Positions 1-11,389 of a stretch of DNA of 64,000 nt are shown here, piece after piece. Where the stretch lies: contig NC_069123.1 of NCBI RefSeq assembly GCF_026914265.1, positions 32,224,678 to 32,288,677 on the forward strand, written 5' to 3'. Every line of letters starts with the position of its first letter. The stretch's first letter is position 1. Made by a program: the position numbers and the translations under genes. Under the pieces are notes generated by a model. It had not been told where the DNA came from, ran no database searches, and saw only the letters and a program-made list of their open reading frames with translations. This stretch comes from Mya arenaria (Eukaryota; Mollusca; Bivalvia; Myida; Myidae).

Positions 1-1432
1 CGCGAAGTTAGTGTGCGAGCGACTACAGAGTACTTCCACGCATCACTTTATCTTAATGAGAATTCCAGTTATTTATTGTTCTTGAGAAAAAATAAAACGT
101 ATAAAATGATTGTTGTTTTTTTAATGGGTGTTATTATTGGCACCTTTTAATAATTGTTACTAATTCTGTGTATGTCTGTAACCAACAACATACTAATTAT
201 GAATTAATAATGACTTTATTTGAAACCGAATTTATTTTTTTGCACTCATCAATGTTATTATAATTTTCGTACAAAAGCTAAGTTGTATGATAATGTCTTA
301 TTTGTCAAATATTTATATATCATAACCACAAGTCCCACAATTGGCCGACTGCTTAAAACTTTGTTAAAGTTAACAACGTTGTTAACGTCCTCGTTAATAG
401 TGCTGCCAATCAGAACACATTACCTGAATATTTAGAGGAGTAACTGGTCTATGTCTGCCAACAAGGAATTTCATAATACCAAAATGTTCGCAATGGTATG
501 TAGTTTCTGGAAAAGTTAATCGTTTGGGTCAAGACCGATGCAGAGCTGAGAAATCCAAGATGGCGTCCAAGATGGCCGCCAAATCAAAAACATTTAGAAA
601 GTATTCGTATTTGCCTATTTCCATTACTACATTTGTGTTTTCACTGATATATATATAAATCATATGGCTGTAGCGTGGCGTCGTGATACGAGTATTGAGC
701 CATTTGAGGATCTGATTTTAATAAATTTGATGTCGTAGTTGTTACTTTTCTAATCTTTATTGCTCTGTAATAAACATGGATATATATATTTCAGATATGC
801 AGTATTTCTAACAAGGTTTAAACAGTATTTTTTTTTTTTGGAATTATTTTTTACCGCCTGTGCCTTGCAAATTGGGAAAAGGTCGACTTTGGAAAATACA
901 AAATCAGGCAAAAAACTACTATATATAATGACAAATATACATGTTTTAACTTTTTAAGAAGGCAGCCAAAAATCACTGTTAATATATCTGTTTAAGGTGT
1001 ACTTGTTTATTATAAATCTTTGAACATGTCATACACTATATTACACCGTTAAAAGTTAACAACGCAGTCGCTAATGACGTTGTTAACATTGATAAACAAT
1101 CGGCCCGACGTTTTAAAAACAAACCACACAATATGATTAACCACGAATTACTAAATTTGATAATCATGACATAAATTCAACAGTAATCATTATGGTTTCC
1201 CCAGTTTTAGTTAAAGTATGTCGACGTCACCGCAACCAACGTAACGCTTAAGACTGATAGCCGGTTGACCAAACATGAACATTTTTATGATTGGCTAGAT
1301 TTTGTAAAACGTTATAGTCACACTTCTTGATAATATACACAATGAAAACTAAAACTTCTAAACCCAGTTTGATTGATATCTTAAATAAACTGTGGCTGTC
1401 GATTAATCTCCCCACGTTACGTCACGTTGGCG
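1..1432. other. Upstream non-coding region
   Basis: No convincing coding region is seen; the open frames here are short and AT-driven. It holds a perfect 18-bp palindrome GTTAACAACGTTGTTAAC at 369-386 and a related inverted stretch near 1050-1110 containing GTTAACAACG and CGTTGTTAAC. The two blocks are also flanked by GGCCGA (about 343) and TCGGCC (about 1102), so the interval could be an old inverted-repeat element. A related block occurs near 18840-18890. Confidence 0.4.
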
Positions 1433-1439
1433 TATAAAA
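1433..1439 (+). promoter_or_regulatory. TATA box of the RGD-rich secreted protein gene
   Basis: TATAAAA lies about 140 bases upstream of the chosen start codon, so transcription would begin near 1460-1470 and leave a 5' leader of about 110 bases. A TTACGTCACG stretch just upstream (about 1418) resembles a CREB/ATF half site. A sharp TATA promoter fits a tissue-restricted secreted protein; that last point is inference. Confidence 0.55.
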
Positions 1440-1576
1440 CAGAAACGTTGATGCGTACGTTAGCAGTAAAGGGAATCGGTGGGAAAGAACAGTTGTTAGT
1501 TACTGCATAGACAATACATTTTGGATTATTAAAAACCTTGAAAACAGGAATAGGGGGATTATTCAATTGAATAATC

Positions 1577-2972
1577 ATGAACGGGTGGACCGTTTCCGTT
1601 CTTATTGCATGTGTTGTCTACGTGTCGGGGCAGGACCCACAGGCGGGTGCGGATGCCGGAAGTAGTCATAGCAGCGTGCCAGACCTAACATATGTCATGG
1701 ACTCAATAATGACTGGCAGTCCTGGAGGAAGCGGGGCTGCAGATACATCTTTCCTCGATATGAGCGGTAGTTCAGGCGCTTCTCCTTCGTATGAAGGCGG
1801 GGTTCCAGACATCACTACTATAACAGGTGGGGATTCATCAGCAGGCAGTTCCTTGCCCATCGGATCAGGGAGCACAGGTGCCCCTGCAATTCCCGGTTTC
1901 GAACCGGTTCCGTATGGACCCGGCGGCGCTGGAGATTCTCTTGGATCAAGAAACATCCTCACAATGGGTGGCGGAAGGGGTACGGGTGTGGGAGGCGGCC
2001 CAAGAGATCCCATGCGGGATTCACTTGTGGAATCCCCGCGTGACCCCCGTGGAGATATGGTGCGCGATCCACGTGGCGATATGAGGGATCCCCGTGGAGA
2101 TATGATGCGCGATTCACGTGGTGGTATGAGGGATTCCCGTGGAGATATGGTGCGCGATCCACGTGGCGATATGAGGAGGGATCCACGTGGAGATATGGTG
2201 CGCGATCCACGTGGCGATATGAGGAGGGACCCACGTGGAGATATGGTGCGCGATTCACGTGGTGGTATGAGGGATCCCCGTGGAGATATGGTGCGCGATC
2301 CACGTGGTGATATGGGGAGGGATCCCCGTGGAGATATGGTGCGCGATTCACGTGGTGGTATGAGGGATCCCCGTGGAGATATGGTGCGCGATTCAAGAGG
2401 CAGGTCGGATACGTTCAGAGATAGCAGCATAGGATTCGTTCCAGTTGACCCACGTGACAGGTTCCCTGCAGTTGATACACGTGACATAACAGGTGGTGGT
2501 CGTGGTGGTGATGTTGGTGCCCCACTTGACAGGTATGATCCACGTGGAAGTCCCTCTGGTGGATTCGACCGAGCTGACAGAGGTGGCAGGACCACTGGGT
2601 TCGATTCACGTGACAGTTTAGCTGGCGGTGGTGCCCCACGCGACAGGATTGATTCACGTGATAGAGCCCGATTCCCCGATGCACGGGATTCTCGTGGTCC
2701 ATCGCGATTTGACCGACGTGATTTTCCTGATCCCTTTGGAAGAGGAGGGTACGATCCATTCCGCCCCTCGTACCCGATGTTCGATTCATTTGGACGACCA
2801 GTTTATGAACCTAGATTCCCAGGCAGGTTTGGAGGTGACTTCGGAAGGGACTACAACTCTTCCAGAAGCGGGTTTGGTGACTTCCGGCCGCCATATTATG
2901 ACCCACGATATCCTCCTCCTCATATGTATGGAGGTCCGTTTGGTTATCCACCAGCCCGCTTTCCCCCAGGAG
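1577..2972 (+). CDS. Exon 1 of RGD-repeat protein
   Basis: Encodes the signal peptide, a Gly/Ser-rich linker, the RGD repeat block and an Arg/Asp/Tyr/Pro-rich segment. The donor is GGAG|gtatta, phase 1. The frame stays open to 3088 in the intron, so an unspliced 503-aa form with a different tail is formally possible, but the exon 2 frame and composition match only the spliced product. Confidence 0.85.
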
Positions 2973-5214
2973 GTATTAAAATATTATTTTTTTCTGAGAG
3001 ACTCGCTCATTGTTTTAAGGTTATTATAAATATTTTTCTCTATGAAACCGAAAAGAAAATACAGAAAAAAGAAAACATACAAGTATAAAATAACTGTTCG
3101 TAGCGGGGAGCGAACCCACGCCGGTGTAGTAAAAAAAAACACGGTCGCCCACAAGGGTATATACATGAGCAATGCGATAATTTATCCTTGAAACCTTTTG
3201 TTTCATCGCGTTTCTAGCGATATTTAAATCGTGTACTTCAAAGAAAATATTTGAGCATATATCAACATTTGTTGAAGGTTCCAGTTGTGAATATGGTAGT
3301 TTTAACTGTCCTAATAGTTACCATACTTTATCTCGTCACAGAAAAAAAGTGCATTTTACAAAACATGAGCGAGTCACGACTTTAAACACATTTCTTAACG
3401 CAGTTAAACTTCTGTGCGTACGCATTCGACAGCATGTATGTGTAAATAAAGCATGTTATGCCAATATTCGGAGCAAACTTTAAGATTTTTTAGATTTTGT
3501 TTCATTTACTGACAATCTCGTTTAAGAATATTTCGTTGTTTAGTAATAGTAAGATGACATGAATTAAAATCTTAATTATTAAAAATGGGCGCATTGAGCG
3601 TAACAAACGAGCCCTTCTTAATCATTTAGATCTAATTCAGATCATCTAACTGACTAAGGATACAACCTGAGTGGCTGACACAATGTCAACGCAAAATCTG
3701 ACGCAAGAATTGTGTATCGGACGAGTCACAGTGGGGGTGGGGGTGGGGGTGGGGGGTCATTTAAACACCCAAGAAAGTTGAACTTCTTTATGTCAGATTA
3801 AGCCTAGTTCTTAATAATTGCCTTTCTGCAAATTCATTGGCTGTAAATGTAGGTTGTATTCTACGACTGCTGTTTTTCATTCCCAGGGTTCCCCCCACCA
3901 GGTTACATGCCGGGCAGTGCACCAGGCTTCTTTCCGTCCTCTACATATCTGGGTGGTCCTTACGGAGGTGTCGGTGGTTTTGGTGGTGGTATGAGGGATC
4001 GTGGATTTGGTGGCGGTATGAGGGATTTTGGTTTTAGAGGTACGGGTGCTGGTGGATTCAGAGATAGCGGCGCCGGCGCACCTCTTGATTCGGGCAGAGG
4101 TGGAAGCGGTGGATTAAGGGACGGTGGAATTGGTAGCGGCGGTGGATTAAGGGACAGCCGCCCTGGTGGATTTGATGACTCAGGCTCAGGAAGCTTCGTG
4201 GATAGAGGCTCAGGTGGAAGCGGTGGAATTGGTAGCGGCGATCTTGGTGGCGGTGTATTTAGGGACACCACCAGATCTGGTGGATTTGGTGACTCAGCCT
4301 CAGGTGGCTTCGGGGATGGTGGATTAAGGGATGCCAGCGCTGTTGAATTAAGGGATTCGGGCGCTGGTGGTTTTAGGGATGGCGGTCGTTTTGGAATGAG
4401 CGGTACCGGCGGCGACATGATGAGCATGGATCCGTATCCTCCAACTTTCGGTATGTTATATTAAACTTCTTAAAAGCTCTCTAAAGAGATAAAAGACCTA
4501 TACTTTACTTGTTTATCGTTTCCTTTTGTCTTCTGCTATTTTATTCAAAGTAGCATGTGTGACCTTCTAAAACACACGATGCCAGGGTTGAGAAACATGG
4601 AATACACCGCGTTCTTGAAATGTTCTTGTTCGTGTATATGATTCTCAGATTTTTTACATCAAAAAATAAATCCTGCTTTTTAATTCAATTCGTTCGAGAA
4701 AAAAAGTCAACACATTCCGCGCCATTTTAGTTTGTTTCTAGACGAACAAACCATGCGCATGCGCGTAAGATATGGTTCAGAATTAAGCCGAGCAATCAAC
4801 AGTTTTGATCCAAACAATTGGTGAAGCTATCAAAAGTTTTGTTCTTGTTCGTGTATATGATTCTCAGATTTTTTACACCAAAAAATCAAACCTGCTTTTT
4901 AATTCAATTCGTGCGAGAAAAAAAGTCAACACATTCCGCGCCATTTTAGTTTGTTTCTAGACGAACAAACCATGCGCATGCGCGTAAGATATGGTTCAGA
5001 ATTAAGCCGAGCAATCAACAGTTTTGATCCAAACAATTTGTGAAGCTATCAAAAGTTTTGTTATAAAATGAAAACAATGTAAGTCCGTTATTATGACAAA
5101 TTATTGTAATCATAAACGTAAAAGTAAAAATGTCTCCTTTTTTTCGTTTGACAATAGGACTATTTCTATTCCATTTCAGGAGCGGGCTCCGGCTCTTCCA
5201 GGAGGGGAATATAA
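1577..5214 (+). CDS. Secreted RGD-repeat, Gly/Arg/Asp-rich matrix-like protein (3 exons)
   Basis: Predicted extracellular protein of 664 aa, joined from exons 1577-2972, 3887-4450 and 5180-5214; every junction is GT-AG and phase 1, and the joined frame ends at TAA 5212-5214. The start is the first ATG after the TATA box that opens a signal peptide (MNGWTVSVLIACVVYVSG, then QDPQ). Residues about 150-277 are a degenerate repeat of MVRDPRGD-like blocks holding twelve RGD tripeptides, with RGG in the other blocks. The rest is Gly/Pro/Ser/Asp-rich with Tyr-Pro stretches near the end of exon 1 and GGFRDSG-type repeats in exon 2. The mature part contains no cysteine, so no disulphide-bonded domain is expected and it is probably disordered. 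RGD is the classic integrin-binding tripeptide; low-complexity Gly/Asp proteins are common in mollusc shell matrix, mantle and byssal secretions. The actual role is not known. I recognise no named family. Confidence 0.85.
2041..2400 (+). repeat. Coding minisatellite encoding RDPRGDM blocks
   Basis: Degenerate tandem units of about 24 bases (8 aa), often paired into 48-base units, alternating 'cgtggagatatggtg' and 'cgtggcgatatgagg' versions. The unit length is a multiple of three, so changes in copy number keep the frame and would change the number of RGD motifs. The opposite strand is also open here for about 300 codons, which is a by-product of the repeat. Confidence 0.85.
3100..3195 (-). 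repeat. Possible tRNA-derived SINE remnant
   Basis: On the minus strand the stretch holds GGGTTCGCTCC, a B-box-like motif of a tRNA promoter, next to a T-rich run. No full cloverleaf can be drawn. It lies in intron 1 of the RGD-repeat gene, just after the in-frame stop that would end an unspliced message. Confidence 0.3.
3552..3863 (+). repeat. Dispersed repeat, copy 1 (family with copies near 50.9 and 56.4 kb)
   Basis: Shares ordered blocks with 50848-51004 and 56252-56541: CCCTTCTTAATCATT, a CATCTAACTGAC block, AACACCC-AAGAAAGTTGAA, and an ATTCATTGGCTGTAAATG-AGGTTGTATTCT end. Copy 1 has gained a G-rich tract (3731-3756). Its end lies 23 bases from the exon 2 splice acceptor of the RGD-repeat gene. 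Confidence 0.7.
3731..3756 (+). repeat. G-run tract able to form a G-quadruplex
   Basis: Four consecutive runs of five or more G separated by single T residues, inside intron 1 and on the coding (RNA-like) strand of the RGD-repeat gene. The other two copies of the host repeat lack this tract at this position. Confidence 0.6.
3887..4450 (+). CDS. Exon 2 of RGD-repeat protein
   Basis: The acceptor is ttcattcccag|GG and the donor G|gtatgt; 564 bases, phase 1 at both ends. It encodes a Gly-rich region with repeated GGFRDSG, GGLRDGG and GGFGDSA-type blocks and ends in an acidic/Met-rich stretch. Removing this exon would keep the frame. Confidence 0.8.
4622..5059 (+). repeat. 219-bp tandem duplication in intron 2 of the RGD-repeat gene
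   Basis: 4622-4840 and 4841-5059 are near-identical, differing at only a handful of bases (for example ATAAATCC against ATCAAACC, and AATTGGTG against AATTTGTG). Each copy contains the palindromic CATGCGCATGCGCG stretch. High identity suggests a recent duplication. Confidence 0.9.
5180..5214 (+). CDS. Exon 3 of RGD-repeat protein (terminal)
   Basis: The acceptor is ccatttcag|GAGCGG. It adds only AGSGSSRRGI after the junction glycine, then TAA. The exon is too short to find by open-frame length; it is supported by phase, a pyrimidine-rich acceptor and a poly(A) signal 113 bases downstream of the stop. Confidence 0.75.
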
Positions 5215-5326
5215 ATTGGGAACGTTCCCATAGGAAAACAGCGAGGTGTTAGAAAAATCCATATTATGCTTGCATCATAGAAATATTCATTCTTTATTTA
5301 TCTTTACTTCTTCATTCTGTATCGTT

Positions 5327-5332
5327 AATAAA
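5327..5332 (+). terminator. Poly(A) signal of the RGD-repeat gene
   Basis: AATAAA follows the exon 3 stop by 113 bases, with a GT-rich stretch (tgtgttttttggtctg) about 25 bases further on, as expected for cleavage and polyadenylation. Confidence 0.65.
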
Positions 5333-7305
5333 CAGATCATGATTTTGTACAATTCCCTGTGTTTTTTGGTCTGAACGCTTAGCTTTGTAAATCAGCTGCT
5401 TTTCTTGTGATGACGTTTTTTATGACTGAAAAATACATTTTTGTTCCCAACCTTTAAAAATATAGGTAAGAGATCCTTTCCTACTTGCTTTTTTGTTATT
5501 TCGAGAATTTTCTTTTCATTGTTTAAAAAGCATTCAGTTTAAATAGATTCAGAGCTTTAATACAGACATTTTGGTGTGTTTTTTCAAACTTGCTTTTATA
5601 TATATTTTTTATTGAGACACGATAAGTGAAGTTTGGCTATGTTTGATTACACATGTGGATATCTAGATCGACATTCACCTTCTTTTCTAGTCTGAGTTTG
5701 AGACACAACGTTCAAAACCGCAAATCTTAATTTCATGGTGAACTGATTGCTGATTGAAGAGCTATGAGGCAAATATAAATTAATTGCTAGATTTTCATCC
5801 ATTTTTCTAAATTGGACGGGGTTGACAATTTCTTATTTATTTATCTGAGATGACTGATTTACCGTTAAATATATGTTCCTGCTCTTTTTTATTGCATAAG
5901 GGACCATTTACATTTGTTTCTAGACAAACCACGAACACGGTCGTTACAATTCTCCTTTTCTCCATATGATTGTTATACACCAACACCTTAGATATGAATA
6001 AACGCCGTTCCCGGACAGTACTGGATTGAAACGCAAATACAGACTTGTGCTCAACGTTTTATTTGAGTCAATAAAATTAAGCGGCGGCGGAAAACAGGGG
6101 GCGGGCGGGGATGAAAATCTAGCAATTCATATAGTGGCCTAATTTTGAAAAAAACAACAACGTATTTTACAATAATTTACACACGCTTTGTCATTTAAAT
6201 TGTTGAATTGAAGATATCCTGCGTAAACTTTAAAATTCGCTTTCGGATTCTGAGTTTTAAAATCAGATTAAATATTTTAGTGAATATTGACCAAGATAAA
6301 GGTGATTGGACTTAGATTAACAATACCCAAGACGTCTAAGACGTACTTTGACAAATACGTACATGTGTGTTTTACGGGAATGTCTGAAAATCTAAATTTT
6401 GAGTAAGCCGTCGGAAATACGCTTTCAAATGCTTCGATTCCTTATGTCCTATCAAAATGTTATTGTACATAAAAACAAATATCATATATACTTTGAACAT
6501 AAAGTCAAAGTTTTTTTGCAGATTGACACAAATTTGGAATGTGCACATCCAATCGTGACTACTCGGCAATCTCCGGATATAGCCGCGGGTGTTCCGATTG
6601 CAAGCACACGTATAATGTATGAAAATGTATATAAAAAGGTGCAAATACTTTTTTATTTAAAACTATGTACATCATGACTTCGTGTATGGGTCGTTTGATG
6701 TTTTGTGATTGATTAGTGGGTTATAAAAGAAATAAATCTTTGTGAAAGATTTCGAAATTCGTCTTTTGTTTTCAATCATCGAGTCGACGATCGATATCAA
6801 TTGACAGTGATTGATCGGTTCGATTTGTTTCATTAACAAAGGACTAGAACACTGTAGCCAGATTAATTGTTATTTTATATTGTCAAATAAATTTCACGAC
6901 GAAATAATATATGAATATACGCACATTTTAATGTACGTTTTGCTCAAGGTCTAAAACATGGGAAAAATTCACACATATACCAGCATTCCAGTTATCTGAA
7001 CAAAATTAAAATGGTAATAAAATTTATGTATTGACTTTCACATTAATATCATAATCGTGCACGTTTAATGATATTTACTGTTCTATGAATAATAAGGATG
7101 TGTTTAATGACTATAACCTCATTAATTAAGTATAAATTAAACGTGATAAACGTTGTGAAAAGAATGTTACAAAAACTATTATTGTTCGGGATATATGCTT
7201 GGAAATCATTTCTGATCTGATACAATTAGTGTGTTTTTCAAATTTATATCATTAGGCTGAATGTTCAGAACGGCGTCGTTGTAAACTTTTAAACATGAGC
7301 TATGA
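5333..7305. other. AT-rich intergenic stretch, no gene recognised
   Basis: Short open frames near 6372-6677 on both strands are AT-driven and match no domain I recognise. No clear repeat family was identified here. Confidence 0.5.
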
Positions 7306-9381
7306 GCATTGCTAACCTCTCCTTCATGTTGTAGGACCGTAGGTTCAATCGTTCCCTTAACTTGATTAGAAACGGATTTTGTGGTCAATGTCACTGTGGT
7401 GCTGACTTTTGGCCTGCTACTTAATTCGACAGAATCTATCTGCTGGTCATGACCAACCAATGTTGAGGAATGTAAGCCGAAGCATACGCTAGTTGTCAAT
7501 CATACAAGCTTTTGGTTTCAAAAGTCACCAGGACCGTGACCATTGACCTATTAGCCTCAATAACAATAGGGTCATTTCTTTGTCATGACCGACCTCCTTA
7601 CCAAGTTTAAGGACCATAGGATCAAGCACACTCTAGTTATCAACTGGACAAGCTTTTTGCAATCAAGTTCACCACAATCGTGACCTTTAACATACTGACT
7701 CCAAATTCAATAGGTCATCTTATGACAAGACAAACATCCAGATCAAGTTTGAGGCCCGTATGACAGTTATACTATTTTTATCAACCTGACAACTTTTTAG
7801 TGCCAAAGGTCACCACGACCGTGCCCTTTGACCTACCGGTCTCAAAATGATTATGGTAATCTGCTGGTTATGACCAACCACCATACAAAGTTTGAGGACT
7901 GTTTGATCAATCATATTTAAGTTATCAATCGGATACAGTATTCCCGATCAATATTACCATGAACTTTAATCTCAAAGTCAAAATGGGCCATCGACTGGCC
8001 ATGGCAAACCTCCCTACCAAGTTTGAATACCATAGGAACAAGCATACTCTAGTTACCAATCGGACAAGCTTTTTGTGCGCAAAGTCACCACTACCTTGAC
8101 CTTTGATCTCAAAATCAATAGGGGTTATCTACTGGTCATGATCAACATCCATACCCACTTTGAGGACCAAAGGACAAAGCATTCTCATGTTATAAATCGG
8201 AAAAAAAATATTTTGTTATTTTAGGTCACAACGACCGTGACCTTTGACTTATCTCAAAATTAATAAGAGTCATCTGCTGGTCATGACTAAACTCCCTTCC
8301 AAGTTTGAGGACTGAAAGACCAAGCATACACTAGTCACCAATCGGACTTTGTGTGCCCAAAGTCACAACGACCAAGACGTTTGATTTTAAAATCAAAATG
8401 GGTCTGATATGCTGGTAATTTCAAACTTTATTACAAAATTTGAGAATCATATAACCAAGCATAATCTAGTTATCAAAAGGACAAGCTGTTTGTGTTTAAG
8501 GTCACCACGGACGTGACCTTTGACTTACTGACCTCAAACCAATATGGGCCACCTGCTGATTATGAATAACCTTTCTTCCAAATTTATAGACCATAGGACC
8601 AAGCATAATCTATTTATCATTCGGACAAGCTTTTTGTGTCTTAGGCCGCCACGACCGTGGCCTTTGACCACAGACCACAAAATTTATAGGGGTCATCTAC
8701 TGGTCATGACAAACACCCCTTCAAGGTCTGAGGACCATAAGACCAAGCATACTCATATTAATCAGACAAGCTTTTTGTATTGAAGGTCACCACAACTATG
8801 ATCTTCTGACCTTCAAATCAATAGAAGTCATAATCTGGTCACGACAAACCACCCTTCCAAGTTTGAGGACCAAGCATATTATAGTAATTAATCGAATATT
8901 TTTTTTGTTCAATGTCACAACGACTGTGACCTACTGGCCACACTATTAATAGGGGTCATCTGCTGGGCATGACCAACTTCCCTTCCAGGTTGATGGCCAT
9001 TAATCAGACAAGCCCTTTGTGTCCAAGGTCACAATGGATGCCACCTTTGACCTTTTGACCACAACATCAATAGCTAACATCTGCTGATCATGAGCAACCA
9101 TCCTTACAAGTTTGAAGACCCTAAGACCAAGGATACTGGTAGTTATCAATCAGATAAGCTTTTTTTGTTCGAGGTCACTAAGAGTGTGACCTTTGACCTG
9201 CTGATGTCAAAACATTAAGGCCACCTGATGGTCGGTCATGTGCAACCTCCATACCAAGTTTGATCAAGCGAACTCTAGTTATCAATCAGACAATGCTTAG
9301 TCAACCGATCGTCAGAAAAGCGGACAGACATGTGCAAAGCAATAAACTACCATTTCTTCTCGAAGGGGGGGGGGGGGCATA
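7306..9381 (+). repeat. Pearl-like satellite-core array 1
   Basis: About 13-14 degenerate units of roughly 140-150 bases. Each unit carries a ggtcacnacgaccgtgacc-type block, 'ctgctggtcatgaccaac', 'aagtttgaggaccatagg' and 'tatcaatcggacaagc'. The array ends with a purine-rich segment, ACATGTGCAAAGCAATA, a poly-G run and GGCATAA, the same end seen at 34970-35050 and 39713-39810. The architecture (core repeats, then tetranucleotide-like GACC/GACG tract, then fixed end) resembles bivalve pearl/Helentron-type elements. A perfect DR1 motif TGACCTTTGACC lies at 9187-9198. Confidence 0.75.
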
Positions 9382-9389
9382 AATATGCG

Positions 9390-10140
9390 AAAGGATTGAT
9401 GCATGTTGTTACCTTCAGTTGAAAAGGGTCACTACTGTACAATTTTAAAGCTTGCCATAATAGATTTGCCGTACATGTCTCTTGCAGGATAAGTACCAAG
9501 TTTCATTTTAAAGCTTTACTTTTACTGCATGAAGCCACATATTATTTCCCCATGTTCCCAACGTCTCATGCTGGTTAACATACCTTTAAAGATAGGTGCG
9601 GCTCAATATGCCATAATTTAAAGGGCCATAACTCTGAGCATTTTTGCTGAAGCCACACATAAAACCTAAATTCATATTTGGTTAAAAGCATGACATAAGA
9701 TTCTATACTTGTACTCTACATGTACTTTTAACTAAATCAAGGACCATAACTCTGCACTTATAGTGTGAATGAGCACACAAAACCTCAGGTGCACAACTTA
9801 ACATGCTGGTTACCTTTCCTGTGAAGTTTTGAGATTTAGACTCAGATACAATTGGAGATATGCATGACACAAGATTGCATATTAAATATACTATTTTTTA
9901 ACTAAGTCAAAGGCCATAACTCTGCACTTACTGGGTGCAGCCACACACAAAACCCTAGGTTTACAAGATCACATGCTCATTTAATGTAAAGTTTCATCAC
10001 ACTGGCTTTTATTATTCTGGAGATATGTGCAACACAATTGGTTTTGTGATGGATGGACAGACAGACAAACAACAATGCCATAAGCAATTTGTTATCTTTC
10101 AGTTGAGCAGTACTGTATGAACCAGTTGCACCCAATACAA
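9390..10140 (+). repeat. Second satellite-core array, different unit
   Basis: Diverged units of roughly 130-170 bases share 'ccataactctgcacttac', 'gtgcagccacac' and 'ctttaaagttt'-type blocks, and end in GGACAGACAGACAAACAACAATGCC. The overall plan matches the pearl-like arrays but the core sequence is different. Confidence 0.55.
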
Positions 10141-10315
10141 TGGTGACCATTAATCAGTTTTTCTCCAAACAACGGGCCTGTTCAATCAAACTTCATACAA
10201 ACTCTTTAAAGCATTCAAAGGTGTAAGTCGATAGTTGACATTTCTCAAGATTGTTTGAACCAAAAGGGCACATGTTATTTTTAAGATCTACAAACAAGTG
10301 TTTGTACAAAATCAT

Positions 10316-10892
10316 GTCTGAACATGTCTGATCTGACGGTGCGTTTCAAGAGCGTCTAATCTGACAGTGCGTTTTAAAGCATCTGATCTGCAGTGCGCTT
10401 TAAGAGCATCTGATCTGACAGTGCATTTTAATGGCGTCTGATCTGACGGTTCGTTTTTAGGGCGTCTGATCTGACGGTGCGTTTTAAGAGCGACTGATCG
10501 GATTGTGAGATCTAAGAGCGTCTAAATTTACGGCGTGTATTCAGAGCGTCTGATCTGATTGAGCTTTTTTAAAACGTCTGAGACTGATGGTGGGTTCTTA
10601 TAGAGTCTGATCTGCATATGTGTTTTATGAGTGTCTGGTCTAAAAGTGTGTTTTTAGAGCATCAGATCTTATCTTATGGTGCGTTTTAAGAAGGCCTGAT
10701 CTTAGGATGTGTCTTTAGAGAGTATAATCTGATGGTATGTCTTTTAAGGGTTTGATCTGACAATGCATTTTTAAAGCATCTGATCTGATGGTGTGTTTAT
10801 AAAAGGTCTGATCTCACAGTGCATAGTTAAAACATCTGATCTGATGGTGAGTTTTTTAGTGTATGATCTGACAGTGTATTTTAAAGCCTCTG
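10316..10892 (+). repeat. 28-bp tandem repeat
   Basis: About 20 degenerate copies of a unit close to CTGATCTGACGGTGCGTTTT plus AAGAGCGT. Divergence among units rises toward the right end, which suggests an old array. Confidence 0.85.
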
Positions 10893-11389
10893 TAGGTATA
10901 TAGGCATAAATTTCACTATCACTGAAGGTATGTCATCTACGGAATTAATTTCTATAATGCACACTTTTACATGTAACACTAGCATTCTTGATGTAATATT
11001 TACATGCTGTTTTGTAAAATGTACATTCAAATATAACATTTCTTTAAATTAAAAGTCTCTAGCAAATAAAATGTTGACAGTTTATTTCTATTCATCTTTT
11101 ACCCCAAGTGTTAGTAACAATATGCTTTATGATCAAATCATTTTCATTAAGAGATAAAAACACAGCTTATAAATGCAACAGTGGCATTTATGCCCATAAA
11201 AATCAAATGGCAAAAAAAGCAAACCATTTCTTTATAAAACACTGTGCCTCCCTGAGCACTGACATGTTTTGCCCAAGACATGAAGTTGTATGACTTTTTT
11301 GCTAGTATAATGACTTCTCTTGTAACCAGTTAAATTGAAAAAAGTGATTTAAGAGGAAAAGCATTGCTAATTTAGTCTTGCAGAAAGTT

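Noticed and set aside
1666-2595. 309-codon open frame on the minus strand of the RGD gene
   Set aside because: It is the mirror of a stop-poor coding minisatellite; it has no signal peptide, splice or promoter support, and the plus frame has a TATA box, signal peptide and matching exons.
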